Positions 12,701 through 25,100 of a DNA stretch of 64,000 nucleotides are shown piece after piece (position 1 is the first letter of the stretch; every line of letters starts with the position of its first letter). The stretch is from Lunularia cruciata. Taxonomy: Eukaryota > Streptophyta > Marchantiopsida > Lunulariales > Lunulariaceae. The DNA is taken from the NCBI GenBank assembly GCA_948567375.1, contig OX419755.1, forward strand, positions 50,721,001 through 50,785,000, given 5' to 3'. The position numbers and the translations under genes are program-made. The notes beneath the pieces are model-generated. The model saw nothing but the letters and a program-made list of their open reading frames with translations. It did not search any database and was not told where the DNA came from.

Positions 12701-14589
12701 TTGACTTGCTTTGCCACTCATGAACGAAAGAACATAAACTCGGGACGAGAGGTTCTGGTATCGTAGCCAGCTAGCTCGGCATCCCGGAGGGCACTGACGG
12801 AATAGCGGGTGTTATCGTGCAGACTTACTATGGAAAGACTGCTTCTTCCTTGTTGTGCTGTGTAGTTTTGACGGGCTCATGCTGACATAGAGCATGGAGG
12901 GGTTAATCCCAGTCCTCATACAAAAGCTCCGGGGGAGTCCATCTCCTTTACACTAAACATTGTTTTATGATACTTTATGGGAACGTCCCAACGTCATCCT
13001 CTTTCTTCTCAAGGTCACACTTGCTCGCACTCACTCTGTACTGCAGGTACCTATGCATCACAACCCCTGGATGCAGATATACGCATGCTTACCTACCTAT
13101 GTAACTGACAGTTATGACGATCTTTAATGTGTTACTGTTAAAGGTCAGAGTCAGTCCAGTCAGACGTGGGTAGAGTGGGTTGTTTACAATGAGTTCTGTA
13201 TCCAATCACGCAATACGGTTTTTGTAATTGTATTGTATTGACGTTTACAATAATACGTCCCCCGTATTATTGTAATTCGTCAAAGTACAAGTCAGTGCTT
13301 CGGAACACCATTGAACGAAGGTATGCTCTTCGATATAAGATGTGGTGGCGCTTTGAGATGGATTTTACACGAAACTTAGATGAGATAAAGTAAAGGGATA
13401 AAGATGCTTTATATTGATCTCTCCTCACCCTCCAGTTGTCCTGCTTGATTCAGATGAATGCAATCGTTTATCATTGAGTGCTTGCTTGATTCCTGAGATC
13501 AACCGAGGAGATCTCGGACAAGACAGACTGATTCTAGTACTAACGAAGGGGCTTCCGTTTTGGTCTTTGTAGGCAAACGACGAACTCTTGCAAGGTTATG
13601 GCTTTTGTCTGTACCCCAATCCTGCAGATGTGTACCATATACGTATTGGACTATCAGCACAGCAACCAAAAGCTGTTGAGTGTGAAGAAGCTCACAGATC
13701 ACGAGCCAGGCAGGAGCTGATGTGGAGGATGGGCGTCTCAGCTGAGTTTGCTTTGAGGGTCGACTCCCCTCTTCCAGAAGCTCTCATAGATACTGCACGT
13801 ATATGTTTGCTATCGGACTCCGATGTATACTCTGCAATTGGCGTAGGTTGGAATGTTACTGCAGAAACTGCTTGCTTGGAGGTATGTGCTCATTACCTTG
13901 GCCAGCTCGTAACCAAACATAATTGCCCCTTACGACGTTAGTGGTCTCGCACAGTGTTGAAGTGAAATACTGAATACAGGTGGTTATTCGTGCTTGCAGA
14001 TATCCGCCACGGACTTCAAAGCAATTTCGAACTTGCGGCGGCTCCTTATTACATCCGTAAAGCAATTTGACGGGGGATTGGATGTTGAGATTGACAAAAG
14101 TTTGCTGTTCCCTGGAGACGAGTCTACTGGAAGTGGTCTAAAGGGCAATGCAAGGTTTGCAGTGATGTATAGACTTGGACAAAAGGTACTACTTTACCCA
14201 ACATTCACAGCACTGAGATGTATCCTGGTACTCTTGGTTCCTTTGACTCAAGGCTTCTGAATATGCTAGTATGTTAGTCTTCATGCAGCACTACGAAGTC
14301 TGCAAGTATGGTAGTCGGTCTGACTGAGCATGGACTAGACCAGGAAAGGAAGCCTGTCCATCGGCAGGCAGTGTTAATTACCGTATTGTCCAGATGTTCT
14401 TCCTCATTTGTGCCTCAACTAGCTTAACTATTCGAGAGAGATATACTGGGTAGTCCGTCTACGAACGTAACGTTGCATAAATACGGCTAGAAGATTCTCA
14501 TTTGTGGACTTACGAGGCACCTTCAGGAGATTATACATACAACTTTGCGAGCTCTTGGAGATCATGCAGCCTCCACTTTGGAGAAATGG
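9791..14589 (+). CDS. SET-domain protein lysine methyltransferase with Rubisco-LSMT substrate-binding domain (module A)
   Basis: Nine exons, all phase-consistent: 9791-9937, 10242-10327, 11255-11359, 11433-11620, 12191-12341, 12550-12649, 13573-13881, 14000-14185, 14527-14589 (445 codons). The exon 4 start is the least certain. The family methylates protein lysines. The N-terminal SET part begins FLTWAEAQG at about residue 8. Residues 79-97 hold the family signature GETSFWFPYLDSLP. SET motifs follow: LVPLFDLLDHSP (212-223), GEELYNNYG (249-257) with the catalytic-type Tyr256, and NDELLQGYGF (261-270). The usual Asn-His is Asp220-His221. From about 300 the helical LSMT substrate-binding domain runs to YRLGQKEIIHTTL. 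No chloroplast transit peptide is visible, so Rubisco itself is an unlikely substrate. Reading past exon 9 gives 11 codons and a stop at 14623-14625; alternatively exon 9 joins module B in phase 0. Confidence 0.85.
13240..13281. repeat. hairpin in a SET-gene intron
   Basis: A perfect 13-bp inverted repeat (ttacaataatacg at 13245-13257, complement at 13263-13275) encloses a 5-base loop. GACG/CGTC arms extend it at 13240-13243 and 13278-13281. It lies inside the 923-bp intron between exons 6 and 7. The sequence just upstream (13179-13203) recurs in a NEDD1 intron. Confidence 0.8.
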
Positions 14590-15029
14590 GTATGGTACAC
14601 CTGCACAAATTTGAGGAATTTTTAGTAGGAAGATATTCCTAGTCGTTATGCAACTTCTTTCTCTGATAATCAAAAGGCAAACATGCGTTTTGTTGGAGTA
14701 TAAGCATATTGAGGTGAACACATTATAGTTGAACCCATTATCCATATATCTATCTATAACATGCTCATGCTGCAACCTGCAATGCGTTCACAAATCATTG
14801 ATCTTTGCCGGCCCGTCACACGACCGAGAACTGTGGTTCATTGTGTTAGAAGATGTTAAAGTGTACGGTCATAGAGGTTTTAGAATCTATCAAGTCTAAG
14901 TCTGTCTCACGCAAGAATTCTTTTAGCTGTTTGATGCATGACTTCGTGGAACTCTTCTACTAATGAAGCGATGTGTAGGCACTTTCGCTCACTTGCTTGT
15001 TTCAATGTTGCTCACATTCTTGTCTCAAG

Positions 15030-18000
15030 ATCGGACTAGCAGAACCACTATTTCTGGAAGTGGCTCAGGAGGTCAATTCGGAACCTTTAGGGGTCAACCT
15101 GAGTGTCTATCAGACGTGGTTGGCGAGAAGTGGACTGAGTTTTTCGGATGTATCCGAAGTTTTATCCAGTGCTGGACATCAACCATATCTGCAACTGAGG
15201 AAGCAATGTGGTGCTGGTAGGTCTTCATGCTGTAACGACGCGATGCAAAGCTTTATAGCATTCTTGAACTGACTAATTCTTTGAAACAAATTTACGTCAA
15301 CAAACTGATTACTTCCACTGTAACTAATAAATCAAGGACAAAAGTGCCCAAGATCTCATCGCTCTCTCAGCTTGCACCCATCTCTAACCTTTCGGTGTCG
15401 ACAATACAGGTTATGCAATGGTAACTGTACCGCCACTCTTGCTTCTCGCTGCCGTTGCCGTTCAAAGTGATTCTCAGAAACCGCCAAATCCAGCAACAGA
15501 AGTTCTGAACAATGTTAGCTCCGAGAACTTCAGATTTACTCTTGCCTTTTGACTTTGACACTTTCGCAATTGAAAGTGTTCATCGAAGATAGCTATCAGA
15601 TGATGTTTTGTTTCAATTAAGCCAGATCTTGTCTTGTGAAGTATATAGCTACACTTTTCTTCCTGGTATCAGGACTCTCAACCATGGGTTGTAATTGTGC
15701 AGGTGACGTCGTTGGATGAAAGTACTTTGCTCAAGTTGAAACTATTATTCGAGCTAGGCAGAGGAACTGATTCTGTCTGGGCTCCATATATCAACCACCT
15801 GGCCAATCACGTCAAGGCCCCAGTAAATTGTCTTGCCCCACCATAATCTCGTTTTAGAAGTACGTCTAGGCTGTAGTACTGAGATTATATAACCTCGATA
15901 AAGTCTTGATTGTACTTTCTTTGTGTTCTTTGTTCCTTGTAAGTTCTTGCTTCAAAATTGGAGATCATCTCTTTTTTGGTCATCCTACTGAAAGGTCGAC
16001 CTAAAGTCTGCGGTTGTTTGTTACACAAAGTGGTATGACTGTAAATCACCCATGTTTTTCTATATGATGAATATAGATTGGCATAGACTCCTTTCATAAG
16101 TAACATTGTAAGCTCTCTGCATAACCTTGATGAATAGACAGCAAGCCAGCTTCAAATAATGCTCTTTATCAAGGATAGACAGCGAGCCAACTTCACAGAA
16201 TGCCCTTCATAAAAAATAGACAGCGAACTAGCTTCAAATAGTGCTCTTTAGCCTGTCCTGCAGTTCTCTGCCCGAGATGGGAATCACCCTGATTTATGTC
16301 CTGCATACGCACCGCAGGTTTATTATGAGCATGAGATGCTGGAATTACTCGAAGGCACGAATCTTCTTGAGGAACTAAATAATCGCCTACAACAGTTGCA
16401 TGAAGAGGTCTACCGTCTCTACATAACTTATTCTGCCTTCTATTCTCAGCTCCCTGCCGTCGGTGCATGTTTTCATTATTGCTGGATTATTTGGGAAGTC
16501 TTACTCTCTTTGCAGTTTCACAGGTGACTTGACCCACCTATCTCCTGAAAACATCATTTTTTTAAGACATCTTACTTACTGTATGATTTCCTGTCAGCAT
16601 GAAATGGTACTGGAACTTCTCCAAGACGAGCATCGGCAATACTTCACCAGTCAGGTCAACTACGGCATTTTCAGCTCAGAAATATGGATGAGTACATGGA
16701 TCACAGGCTAAATGACTCCTTCAAGGTTTCACTTTTCGTGCAATTTGTAGCAGCGGCTGAGGACTCTGGGGACATTTTGTTATCATTTCAGGTCTTCACT
16801 TTCGAACGCTGGCTATGGGCAGATACTGTGGTGGAAAAATGTGCTCTTCGTGTGCGTTTAGAGTGCCAAGACCTACCCTCAAAAGAATCTCGTACAGTAT
16901 TAGTATTGGCACCACTAGTTAGCTCCCTGCCTTCCGTACTCAACGGGACGGTTGTGGAGTGTCTAGTGGAAAGCCAATCGGGTTCGCTCGTCATGCGTGC
17001 CCTCTGCTCAATGAAGGTACTTCTCTTCCACCGCTAGAAGTTTTGCGCAAGGATAGGCAATTTTTTTCTTTTTCTGAGAGAAAATCTGATTGACACCACT
17101 AAGGTTATTTTGCCTTGCTCTGAACTTTGCAGACTGGTACTCTCTTGCAAATCCTACCGACTGGGAAAGATAATGAGACGAGGATTTTTCAGGTACTAAC
17201 TCTCTGTCAATTGAGCGTCTGAGAACATTGCTTACTTTGCATGAAGTTGAACCTAACACCGTATGTGGACAGTTCGGAGCAGACTCTGCGGTTTTGGACA
17301 ACGAGCACGACTTTGTAGAGATCTGTTTGGGATCGGAGGCCGAAGATCCTTTCATTGGTGTGTGGATCTCTAGAATGCAAGTCGCATGTTTGATCATGTT
17401 ACCTTCTCTCTTGTGAGATTGGTTGATGCAAATCTGAAGAAGTTGGAATGTGCTTGTACGCAGTAACTCTCCCCACGGCTACATAAGTTGACATATTTTG
17501 TGAGATTTGTAATGCAGAACTGAAAGAGAAGTTGCTGGAGGCATCAGGATTGAGCAGTGTGCAGTATTTGAGAATAAATCCTTCTCCAGCAATAGCTCTT
17601 GCAGCCGTTGCCCTTCACTCATTGGGGAGCCAGGAAGAATTTGAAGAAATTGGTGCATATCAATTCCTGGTGATTAAACATTCTTACTCACTCCACTTGA
17701 GAATGAGCTGTAGAGTAGAGCAGGTCATATCAGGCCTGTTCTGATTATCTTGTGGTTGTGGTTTCACAGGAACTACTTAGCAAAGCGAAAGGCGAGGCAG
17801 CTCGCGCCGAAGATAGCTGGTGTGCTCCAACAGGAGAAGATGTGGGCTCCTATGAGCACCTCAATAAATATCGGAATGAGGCGAAGGCTGCACATGACGC
17901 AGCCGCCGCCGCTGCTTTGCAGTTCATTAAAGATCTACAATCCTCTTCCAGGTAATCTCCCTTCCATCCGGCCTTTACTTGGACGTCTAGGTAATCGTAA

Positions 18001-18314
18001 TCGGAGAAAATGTAAGCTGACCAATCGTACCAAAGCGCTTCAGGACTCGTCGAGCGGCTTCCACCCTCAGGAGGTTGCTCCAAAACATTCTGGTAGGCAC
18101 ACCAGGAGGTTCGGCAAGCAAAGATCGACAGCTCTATTTGAAAAGCACGGAAGAAAGCGGAAAGTATAGGCCCGAGCACTATCGCACACTTTGCGCTTTG
18201 TTGGCCTACAGACAAGGTCAGAAACAAATATTGGAGGCTTGGATTTCTCACCTCAAAGAAGTGATTAAGTTAGTGCCTAGAAAAGAGAAAGATGTTGCCA
18301 AGAGGAAAAGATAG
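15030..18314 (+). CDS. degenerate SET domain plus Rubisco-LSMT substrate-binding domain (module B; C-terminal half of a fused gene, or a second gene)
   Basis: Eleven exons: 15030-15216, 15410-15513 (or 15501), 15703-15822, 16318-16407, 16598-16654, 16792-17016, 17133-17192, 17273-17357, 17518-17669, 17770-17951, 18044-18314 (511 codons including TAG; exon 20 could start at 18071). No in-frame ATG exists in its first exon, and that exon starts in phase 0, matching the end of module A, so a single 955-residue protein is likely. It follows the LSMT layout: YQTWLARSG, TVPPLLLLA, DSVWAPYINHLA, LELLEGTNLLEE, FERWLWADTVVEK, then the helical domain ending AYRQGQKQILEAWISHLKEV and a basic tail. The catalytic core is lost: the NHSP position reads LPSV (678-679 Pro-Ser), the SET Tyr is Phe727 (FQFG), and the NEELLLxYGF block is missing. 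It is probably a non-catalytic pseudo-SET module for binding or regulation. Confidence 0.75.
16134..16256. repeat. 41-bp tandem repeat in an intron
   Basis: Three diverged units begin atagacagc at 16134, 16175 and 16216, a strict 41-bp period. They lie inside the 495-bp intron between module B exons ending at 15822 and starting at 16318. Confidence 0.85.
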
Positions 18315-18900
18315 AAGCATTATTATGGTTTAGGAGGACTGGCACAAGGATGCATCATACAACTTCATACCACTCATGCTTCAATTCCGGTTGCTCTGTG
18401 AATGACACATGGGTTTGCCTCCTGCGCGTTAGCTATGCATTTCATATCGCTCCAAAGATAACACACAATGGGATAAATCCGTACAGTTACATACGCAATA
18501 TGTTACAAACATGCGCAATGAAATTAATCCGGACAGTTAAAAAGGCGAAGACGAACATATAATATACTGTGAGAACAAGAAGGTCCAGTAAACATTGAAG
18601 GTGAATATCGTTACAGAATCATCACCATTACAGATCTTTCCTCAAAAGGAGTACTTTGATCACCGGATACTTTCCTATACTAGAACTGGACGGTAGCCAT
18701 CCATTTAATCCATGTACACTCTACCTATTGAGACCTACTCTGCCTAAAGATCTCTTGTCGCTTGCCTAAAACCTGTCTACTGGTTGTAAGAATGCAGGGG
18801 AAGTTTAGCTCGACTTTCGACCAAATTCTTCCCATGTACACCAAGCTATTGGAAAAACTCGAGGGCAGCTAGACCCTTTCGGGGCATCTGCGAATGAAGC
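18315..18900. other. convergent 3' intergenic region
   Basis: This 586-bp spacer lies between the SET gene stop and the H2A.Z stop and should contain both 3' UTRs and polyadenylation regions. A weak two-copy repeat with a 50-base offset (caatg...aatccg.acagtta at 18466 and 18516) is the only other structure seen. Confidence 0.6.
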
Positions 18901-20147
18901 TTAATCTTTCTTGGATGTCTTGTTGATTAGGGACTTGTGAATATGAGGAATCACCCCTCCTCCTGCAATGGTACCCTTGATAAGAGTGTCCAACTCCTCA
19001 TCTCCTCGAATGGCGAGTTGCAAATGACGAGGTGTGATGCGCTTTACTTTGAGATCTTTACTGGCATTGCCAGCCAACTCCAATACCTCTGCAGTCAGGT
19101 ACTCCAAAATCGCTGCAGAGTACACAGCGGCGGTGGCACCAACTCTTCCGTTTGCGGCCACGCGAGATTTTAACAGCCGGTGAATACGTCCGACAGGAAA
19201 CTGCAGAATAGTTTACAAACCGTCAGCCTTCTACGCCTGTTCTACAGGGTTATCACTAACCTGCACATAATTCAACAAGTGCAGGCCCGCTATGTTTTAA
19301 AACGATGTCAACTCATACTCTTTATTCGAAGATGAAAGGAGAACAAAGGCAAATCCCTTCGATTGATAAGATTGAAAAAGAGGATAAGCTAATACACTGC
19401 TCACCCAGTCTCAGGCCAGTCTCCAAGGAAGAACACCGAAGATTTACTTTGCTGATAGTTATTGGGCGGAATAACATTCAATATTATTATTGATAATTTG
19501 CAAGGGTAACATAAGGCGGCATGTCGCGCCCTTCCAAATGGGGCTCGACTACTAGATGGTCTAAAAGAATTACAAACTATTGTGTAATTGACACGCTACA
19601 TCTTTCGCTGAAGATAAAGGTGACCATATCACTATCCTCGTTAAGTTGTCCAAAGACATAACCAGGAGCCCACGCCCGATCGCCGCTCCCTCAGCTTAGT
19701 GTGCTGAAAAGTGAACAATCTGACAAGAACTATGCTGTATACCTGCAGTTCCATCGGTGGAGACCTAAACGGTTTATCTAAGGGAAGACGGGGGAATATA
19801 GCGGAATCGGCCGATAGAACTCAACTCATGATTAAAGACGTGGACGGGCGTTTCCAACAAGGACCGTTCAACATAACAAACAGCTTAAAAGGTAGAGTCG
19901 CAAGGTAGGCACCACGTACAGCTTCAAGAAGAAATACAAGAGGAGGTGACCTAGGGCTTCCAAAACCTTAACGGTTGTGACTAAAATCACGACGCTGGAA
20001 CGAGTAAAACTTTTAACATACCTGTAGCCCGGCGCGAGATGACCTCGATACAGGTTTTTTCTTGTCCTTCTTGTCACCAGCGTCCTGGGACTTCCCGAGA
20101 AGCAAACCTTTTGCTCCTTTGCCCGACTGGTTGCCCCCGACCACCAT
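18901..20147 (-). CDS. histone H2A.Z variant
   Basis: Two exons on the minus strand: 20147-20022 (42 codons) and 19200-18901 (99 residues plus TAA), separated by an 821-bp intron with a CAG|GTATG donor and CTGCAG acceptor. The 141-residue product replaces H2A in nucleosomes near transcription start sites and in responsive genes. The tail carries [13 protein letters not shown] and [17 protein letters not shown]. The core begins [14 protein letters not shown] and includes [20 protein letters not shown] and [20 protein letters not shown]. The docking domain has [18 protein letters not shown], which marks H2A.Z rather than canonical H2A or H2A.X (no C-terminal SQEF). A short MVVGGNQ precedes the usual SGKGAKG start. 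The frame stays open upstream, but 20147 is the Met that best fits the family. The gene is convergent with the SET gene. Confidence 0.97.
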
Positions 20148-21300
20148 TTTGTCAGCAGCTGATTGACAGTGGAGGGAGGTTCTACGACTCAAGATATGAG
20201 CTGTTGAAAACGAGACAAACCTAGGAGCTTGGGCAGGGAGAAGAGAAGTGGTCGACAATGGTGAAATCGATAAGACTACGGATCTTCGAAAGTAGCCGCC
20301 GCAAGGACGGACGGACACACTACCGCAGAGATAGGGAAAACCCAGCACGCCCGAGAAGGCGATAAAGAAACAGTAAAATCCCCTGAAACGTCGAATTGCA
20401 CCGTCACGTACAAAACCACGTCTGCCTCGACAAGACCCAGACACCTCCTCAGGGGAAAAACGAACTCGCGGAACCTCGACAGGTAGGCGGGAAAGGCAAA
20501 TAGCCAAGGGCTCTCACAAACATATGCTCCTATGCCAAACTTCTTACGACACGACGAGAGGGGAAAGGAAAGCGGAATGAATTCGCGGGGGAGAAAGACG
20601 ATCTCAATAGGAGGGAAGATGGACAGATGGGAGAAAAAAGCACCAAGTTCAAAAGTTGAAATGACGGACACAAGAACCCGCGCAATCGCAGATGCAGTTC
20701 GTGCGATGGCTGCTTAGATGATATTTCTCTCCCTCTCGCTCGCTCTCTGTCTCTAGACCAAAACGAAGGAAGGAGGCGAAGCAAAGAAAACAAAACCAAC
20801 GATGCAGCAAGCAAGGTCGGTCTTCTTACCGGTGGGTGTGGTGGTTCGTCACTATCGCTAGAAAGAACGAACGATGGATGGATGTATGGATGGATGGATG
20901 GACGGACGAACAGATGGGTTTAACTACGTTCAAAGGAATACTTTGGCCACGTGGCAATATCATTGGCTGTTTGCAATCTGTCCCGTCCACACCACTGACG
21001 TGTTATCTTTCAAGTGACCTTAGCTTCACTACTGATTTTGCCGCCTTAAAGATTACCTTGCAATTCCCTTGCCTTTTTAATCTCTAATGGGCCGACGATC
21101 TCCGTCCACACTAGATCACCCATAGATCCTGGACTCTCTGCCTACTGTAATTCATCTGAGTTACTGTTGTGAGGGAAGTTGGGGGCGGGGGGAAATAGTT
21201 TTACTCACCGGCTCACGGAGGAACTAGTTATGGATTCAAAGATTCACCGCCGGTCCTAAGGAGACGGTTTCGGTGTCCCTTCTTTCCATACTTTGATCTC
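20148..21300 (-). promoter_or_regulatory. H2A.Z 5' UTR and promoter region
   Basis: The composition stays gene-like for about 1.1 kb upstream of the H2A.Z ATG and then falls to AT-rich repeat DNA. It contains pyrimidine-rich tracts on the minus strand (20530-20640) and a CT/GA-rich block near 20730-20755. These are typical of plant housekeeping-gene leaders. Long frames here on both strands resemble no family and I treat them as non-coding. Confidence 0.45.
20873..20905. repeat. (GGAT)n microsatellite
   Basis: Repeated ggat/ggatg units interrupted by a few single-base changes, in the region upstream of H2A.Z. Confidence 0.85.
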
Positions 21301-22400
21301 CAAATTTAATGAAGATTTTCTTAAGTTCCTTTGCATCCTCTTCAAAAGTCCACTCATGTTAAGCCTCGTACTTAACACAAGTGCCTAATTCAGATTACTG
21401 ATTTCCTTCTCCGCATGTAAACATTTGCTATATCTTTTAAAAGTTTCCTATTTGACTTTTCCAGCCTTGGAGCCTTTATATTATTGAGGCCTTAACCTTG
21501 GGCAATGGATATTGCGTTTGATAGACGGGACCGATTCTTTAGTCGTATGCTTTACTTTTTGATGTGGAATAGGATTTAAAGATGCAAGTAATAGGAAAAT
21601 TTTAACCAGGTACTTTTTTAAGAGTCTCCTCTATGTTGGAGATTATTTAAGTAAGCTACCCTTATGGGTGAATTATTCTAAAGTTTAAAATTTAATAATA
21701 ATTAATAATAAGGTAGTATTATTTTACTAAGCTATCTCTTATGGGTGAAAGTGTATTGTAAAACTTATATATCAAATTACTATTTTACTTAAATATCTCT
21801 TGTGGGTGAAATATATTTAAAAAGTTTAAAACAAATTAAACCTACGCCCTAAATGCTTGTCTACATTTGCAAAGATTTAAATCTAAAACATTTGTAGAAA
21901 GAACGATTATCCATTGCAATACTTTGCAATCATATATAATACCAATGTGTTATATTATACAAGGTTGAAAGAGTGACTATAATCTTTCGAAAGGAAGTCC
22001 TAAATAGCTCTTCTTACAACAAACTTTCTTATTGTAATGGAAAAACGTATGAGAGATTTTGCATTGGAAATGGTAAATTAGATTTAAGAACTAATATTCA
22101 TATTGACGACATGAATGCATATAATATTAATTCTATTTAGGATCATTAAATTTGATAAATAAGACTAATAATCTAATCATCTAGAAAAATAAATATGTAC
22201 CAACCTACATAGTTCATGCACATCAACTTATCTAGTTCTCTAGATATAGCAGATATAGGTTTATATGTAAACAACCATGTAATTTAAAGCTAAACTAATA
22301 TTAAACATGTAATTAAAAAACATATTTGATATACCATTCATATTTGAAAATTTTAATACTTCTTATAAATATAGTGTGCTTTCATACATGGAATGGGATA
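21300..22400. other. AT-rich intergenic DNA
   Basis: No gene seen. A short motif, 'aag(c)tatctct(t)atgggtgaa', recurs at about 21655, 21730 and 21790, suggesting old diverged tandem copies with an approximate 70-bp spacing. Confidence 0.5.
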
Positions 22401-25100
22401 TAGAAAGACTTACAAGGCCAAAGATAGCATATTGAGAACTCAAGTACAAACAATGGCCGGTGCCAAATAAGAAGTGTGCAAAGATTCTTCATCCAAATAA
22501 ATCAAAGCCAAAGACCATACAAATGAGATTCCACCACCATGTAAGCAAAGAATTGCCCCCAAGAACCGTTGACACCCATGGAAGACCATTGGCCAAAGAG
22601 CCTTAGCTATAAAAAAATTGAGTGTTGGTTGAGTGAATTCACATTGTGCAAAATTTTGTTAAGAGTAATCCATAGAGAGTAGAGTGAGATTATAGACCAT
22701 TGGCCAATGAGCCTTAGCTAAGTGATTTCACTTTGTGCAAAATTCTGTTAAGAGTAGTCCAAAGAGAGTATAGTGAGGTTAGAATCTTTTGACTTAAACA
22801 TTCTTTGAGTGTGTAGTTCCTTGTTAAGTGACAACATAGTGCGGATGAGAGTAATGGAGTAAGCTCAAACCCTTATCTTTTGCTATCAATAGTGGACAAG
22901 TAGGACATGTATGTTAGAAATGAGTTGCTATAGAGTAATCACTTGACATTTTACTTAAGAATTGCAACCTGAGTTTTTTTGACAATTGCATAAGAGTTGA
23001 GCAGTGAGTTGCATAAGAAGACAAGAAACCTTTAGGGCAACCAAAGTGCTTGGAGCAAAGCACATTGGAAGGTGGTGCTTGATATGGACACCAATGTTTA
23101 AAACGGTTTAGACACTAAATTTGGTGATATTGGAGAAGATATGAATAAACAAATAGCAAATCTTTCAACAAAGAATATTTGACAAGTAAAAATTGGATGG
23201 TGGCAAGCTATAATCAATTGGAGTAATATCTTTTTTGGCAAACTCAACAAATGATGAGGAGGCGTGAAGGAGACTCAAGCACTACATACCTTGTACCCTT
23301 TGGAACTCACTTCTACACTATGTTTAATTTCTTACCAGCAAGGAGAGGAAGTGGCTCCTTAGAAAATTTAGGTCCAAAGTGTATTTTGTTGCTCAACATG
23401 AATTGAAGATAGTGATAAGAGCCATTTGGAGGCCAAATGCAAAGTTTGACCAAACAAGAGAGTATATGGAGGTGATCAAGAGAAGATCATCACAATTTGG
23501 AGGAAGTCTTCATTGGATAGGACTCCAAGAACAATCAAATAGCCTCAAAGAAATCTGCAAGTAGTAGAGTTGTCCTCCAACGAAGAAGAAGAAAGAGATA
23601 AAGAAGAATGTGAAAATGAGATTGAGAACCTCACCTTGCAAGATACAAATATAAAAATTGAGGGTGAGCAACAATGCAAAGATGCAAAATCAACATCCTT
23701 GAGGGAAGAAGAGCAAGCATAGGGAAAGTCATATATCTAAAATAGTCTTTGTTGAGGAACAAAGATTGTGTGAAGATTTTCATACTAAAGGGCCTTTGAC
23801 CCAATACACCCAAGTTCACCTTCTAAGATAAAAGTTTACAAAGCCAAATAAGAAGTCACTCAATGAGTATGCCACAAAGACAAAGGTGCTTTGAGAGAAG
23901 ACGTAGTAATATATGCATATGGTGGTTATAGCAACATTTGCAATGCTAAAGCTAGTTTGCTTGGACCTTGGAGTGATAGTCTTGGCAATCAAAGTTATAT
24001 TAGAAGTTGCTCAAACACTACTTAGTGGTGGCCAAAAATTTTTTTAGGGATATTGATCAAACCATGAGATCCACCATCACTTGCACCATTTGCACCATTC
24101 ATGAGAAATGATCCACACGATAGGTCTTGTGCTTCATAAATTGGAAACAATCCTTCCCTACTATCAATAATTAGATAGGACTCTCATGAATCATATGAAG
24201 TTGGTCTCCCATCTTCATCAAGTTGCTCAAGTGGCCAATATAAAGAAGGCAAGAGCTCATAAGGAGCTCTTGAAGATTAAGAAGAAGCTCCAAGCTTAAA
24301 AAGAAACTTGTTGTGAACACAAATAAATCATTCACAAGTAGAGGAAGGCAAAGCAAGCAAAGTGAGAGAAGTAAAATATAGATTTGTAGAAAACAAGGGC
24401 AAAAGTCCTAGTCATCAACCCTGGAATCAATCAACAAAGGGCTGAACATCACAAATAGCTTTGTGCCCAAGACAAGGAAGTGGTCATGTTGAAGATCAAG
24501 TTGGAGCAAGCACAAATCAAAATCATTGTTGATGAGATCACTTGTGGTAACTACATGGAGCTTGCCAAGATTTGTATTGAGGAGTTAACCAAGTAGGTTG
24601 GAAATATGAATAACAAGAAGAACTTGCTTGTGTATAGATAAATCATTAGTTAGATTGAGAGATGTAGATCATGTGCATAAACTTGGAAGAGGATCATGCT
24701 TGAGTGCTCATAATGATGCAGTCTAAGGCAAAAGAGATGACCAAGTATGTGGAGAAGCTGGGAAAGACTCTCTTGCATCAAGTCAACATGTGGGATTTGA
24801 AGGTGAAAATCAAGTGTTTGAGGTGAAGGTGTACAAAATAAGCAACTATAGTGCATATTGATCCATCTACAAGGCCACACAAGCAAGAAGTTTGACAACA
24901 CGCTAAACAAGATGCTTGTTGAATTTGTAGACTACAAGAGAAGGTCCGATTACTCCTATATATGGAAAAGTGCAAAGGAAGTTTTTTTGCAATAGTTCTT
25001 CACAATAATGTACAAAATCATGAGGTGAAAAAATGTAAAGTAGTCAAAGTTGAATAATCAATGGCCTAACCAAGGAAATACATACTCTTTCAAATCAAAG
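22400..25100 (+). mobile_element. decayed family 2 retroelement copy, + strand
   Basis: This segment is the opposite-strand counterpart of parts of 56.3-60.0 kb. The stretch at 23130-23215 (gatatgaataaacaaatagc ... ggtggcaagctataatcaa) aligns with the reverse complement of 58960-59040. It is A-rich and codes in pieces for Lys/Glu-rich coiled-coil-like peptides, all interrupted by stops. No terminal repeats were found. Confidence 0.5.
22584..22790. repeat. imperfect tandem duplication (about 109 bp)
   Basis: The block starting agaccattggccaa at about 22583 and running through the gcaaaatt(t/c)tgttaagagta stretch recurs starting at about 22694. The second copy has a short deletion after ccttagcta. 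Confidence 0.75.

Noticed and set aside
17850-18251. 133-codon minus frame
   Set aside because: It is antisense to the Ala-rich exon and last exons of module B.
20013-20507. 164-codon minus frame extending upstream of H2A.Z
   Set aside because: Only the last 40 or so codons resemble H2A.Z; the upstream part is unrelated and reads through the leader.
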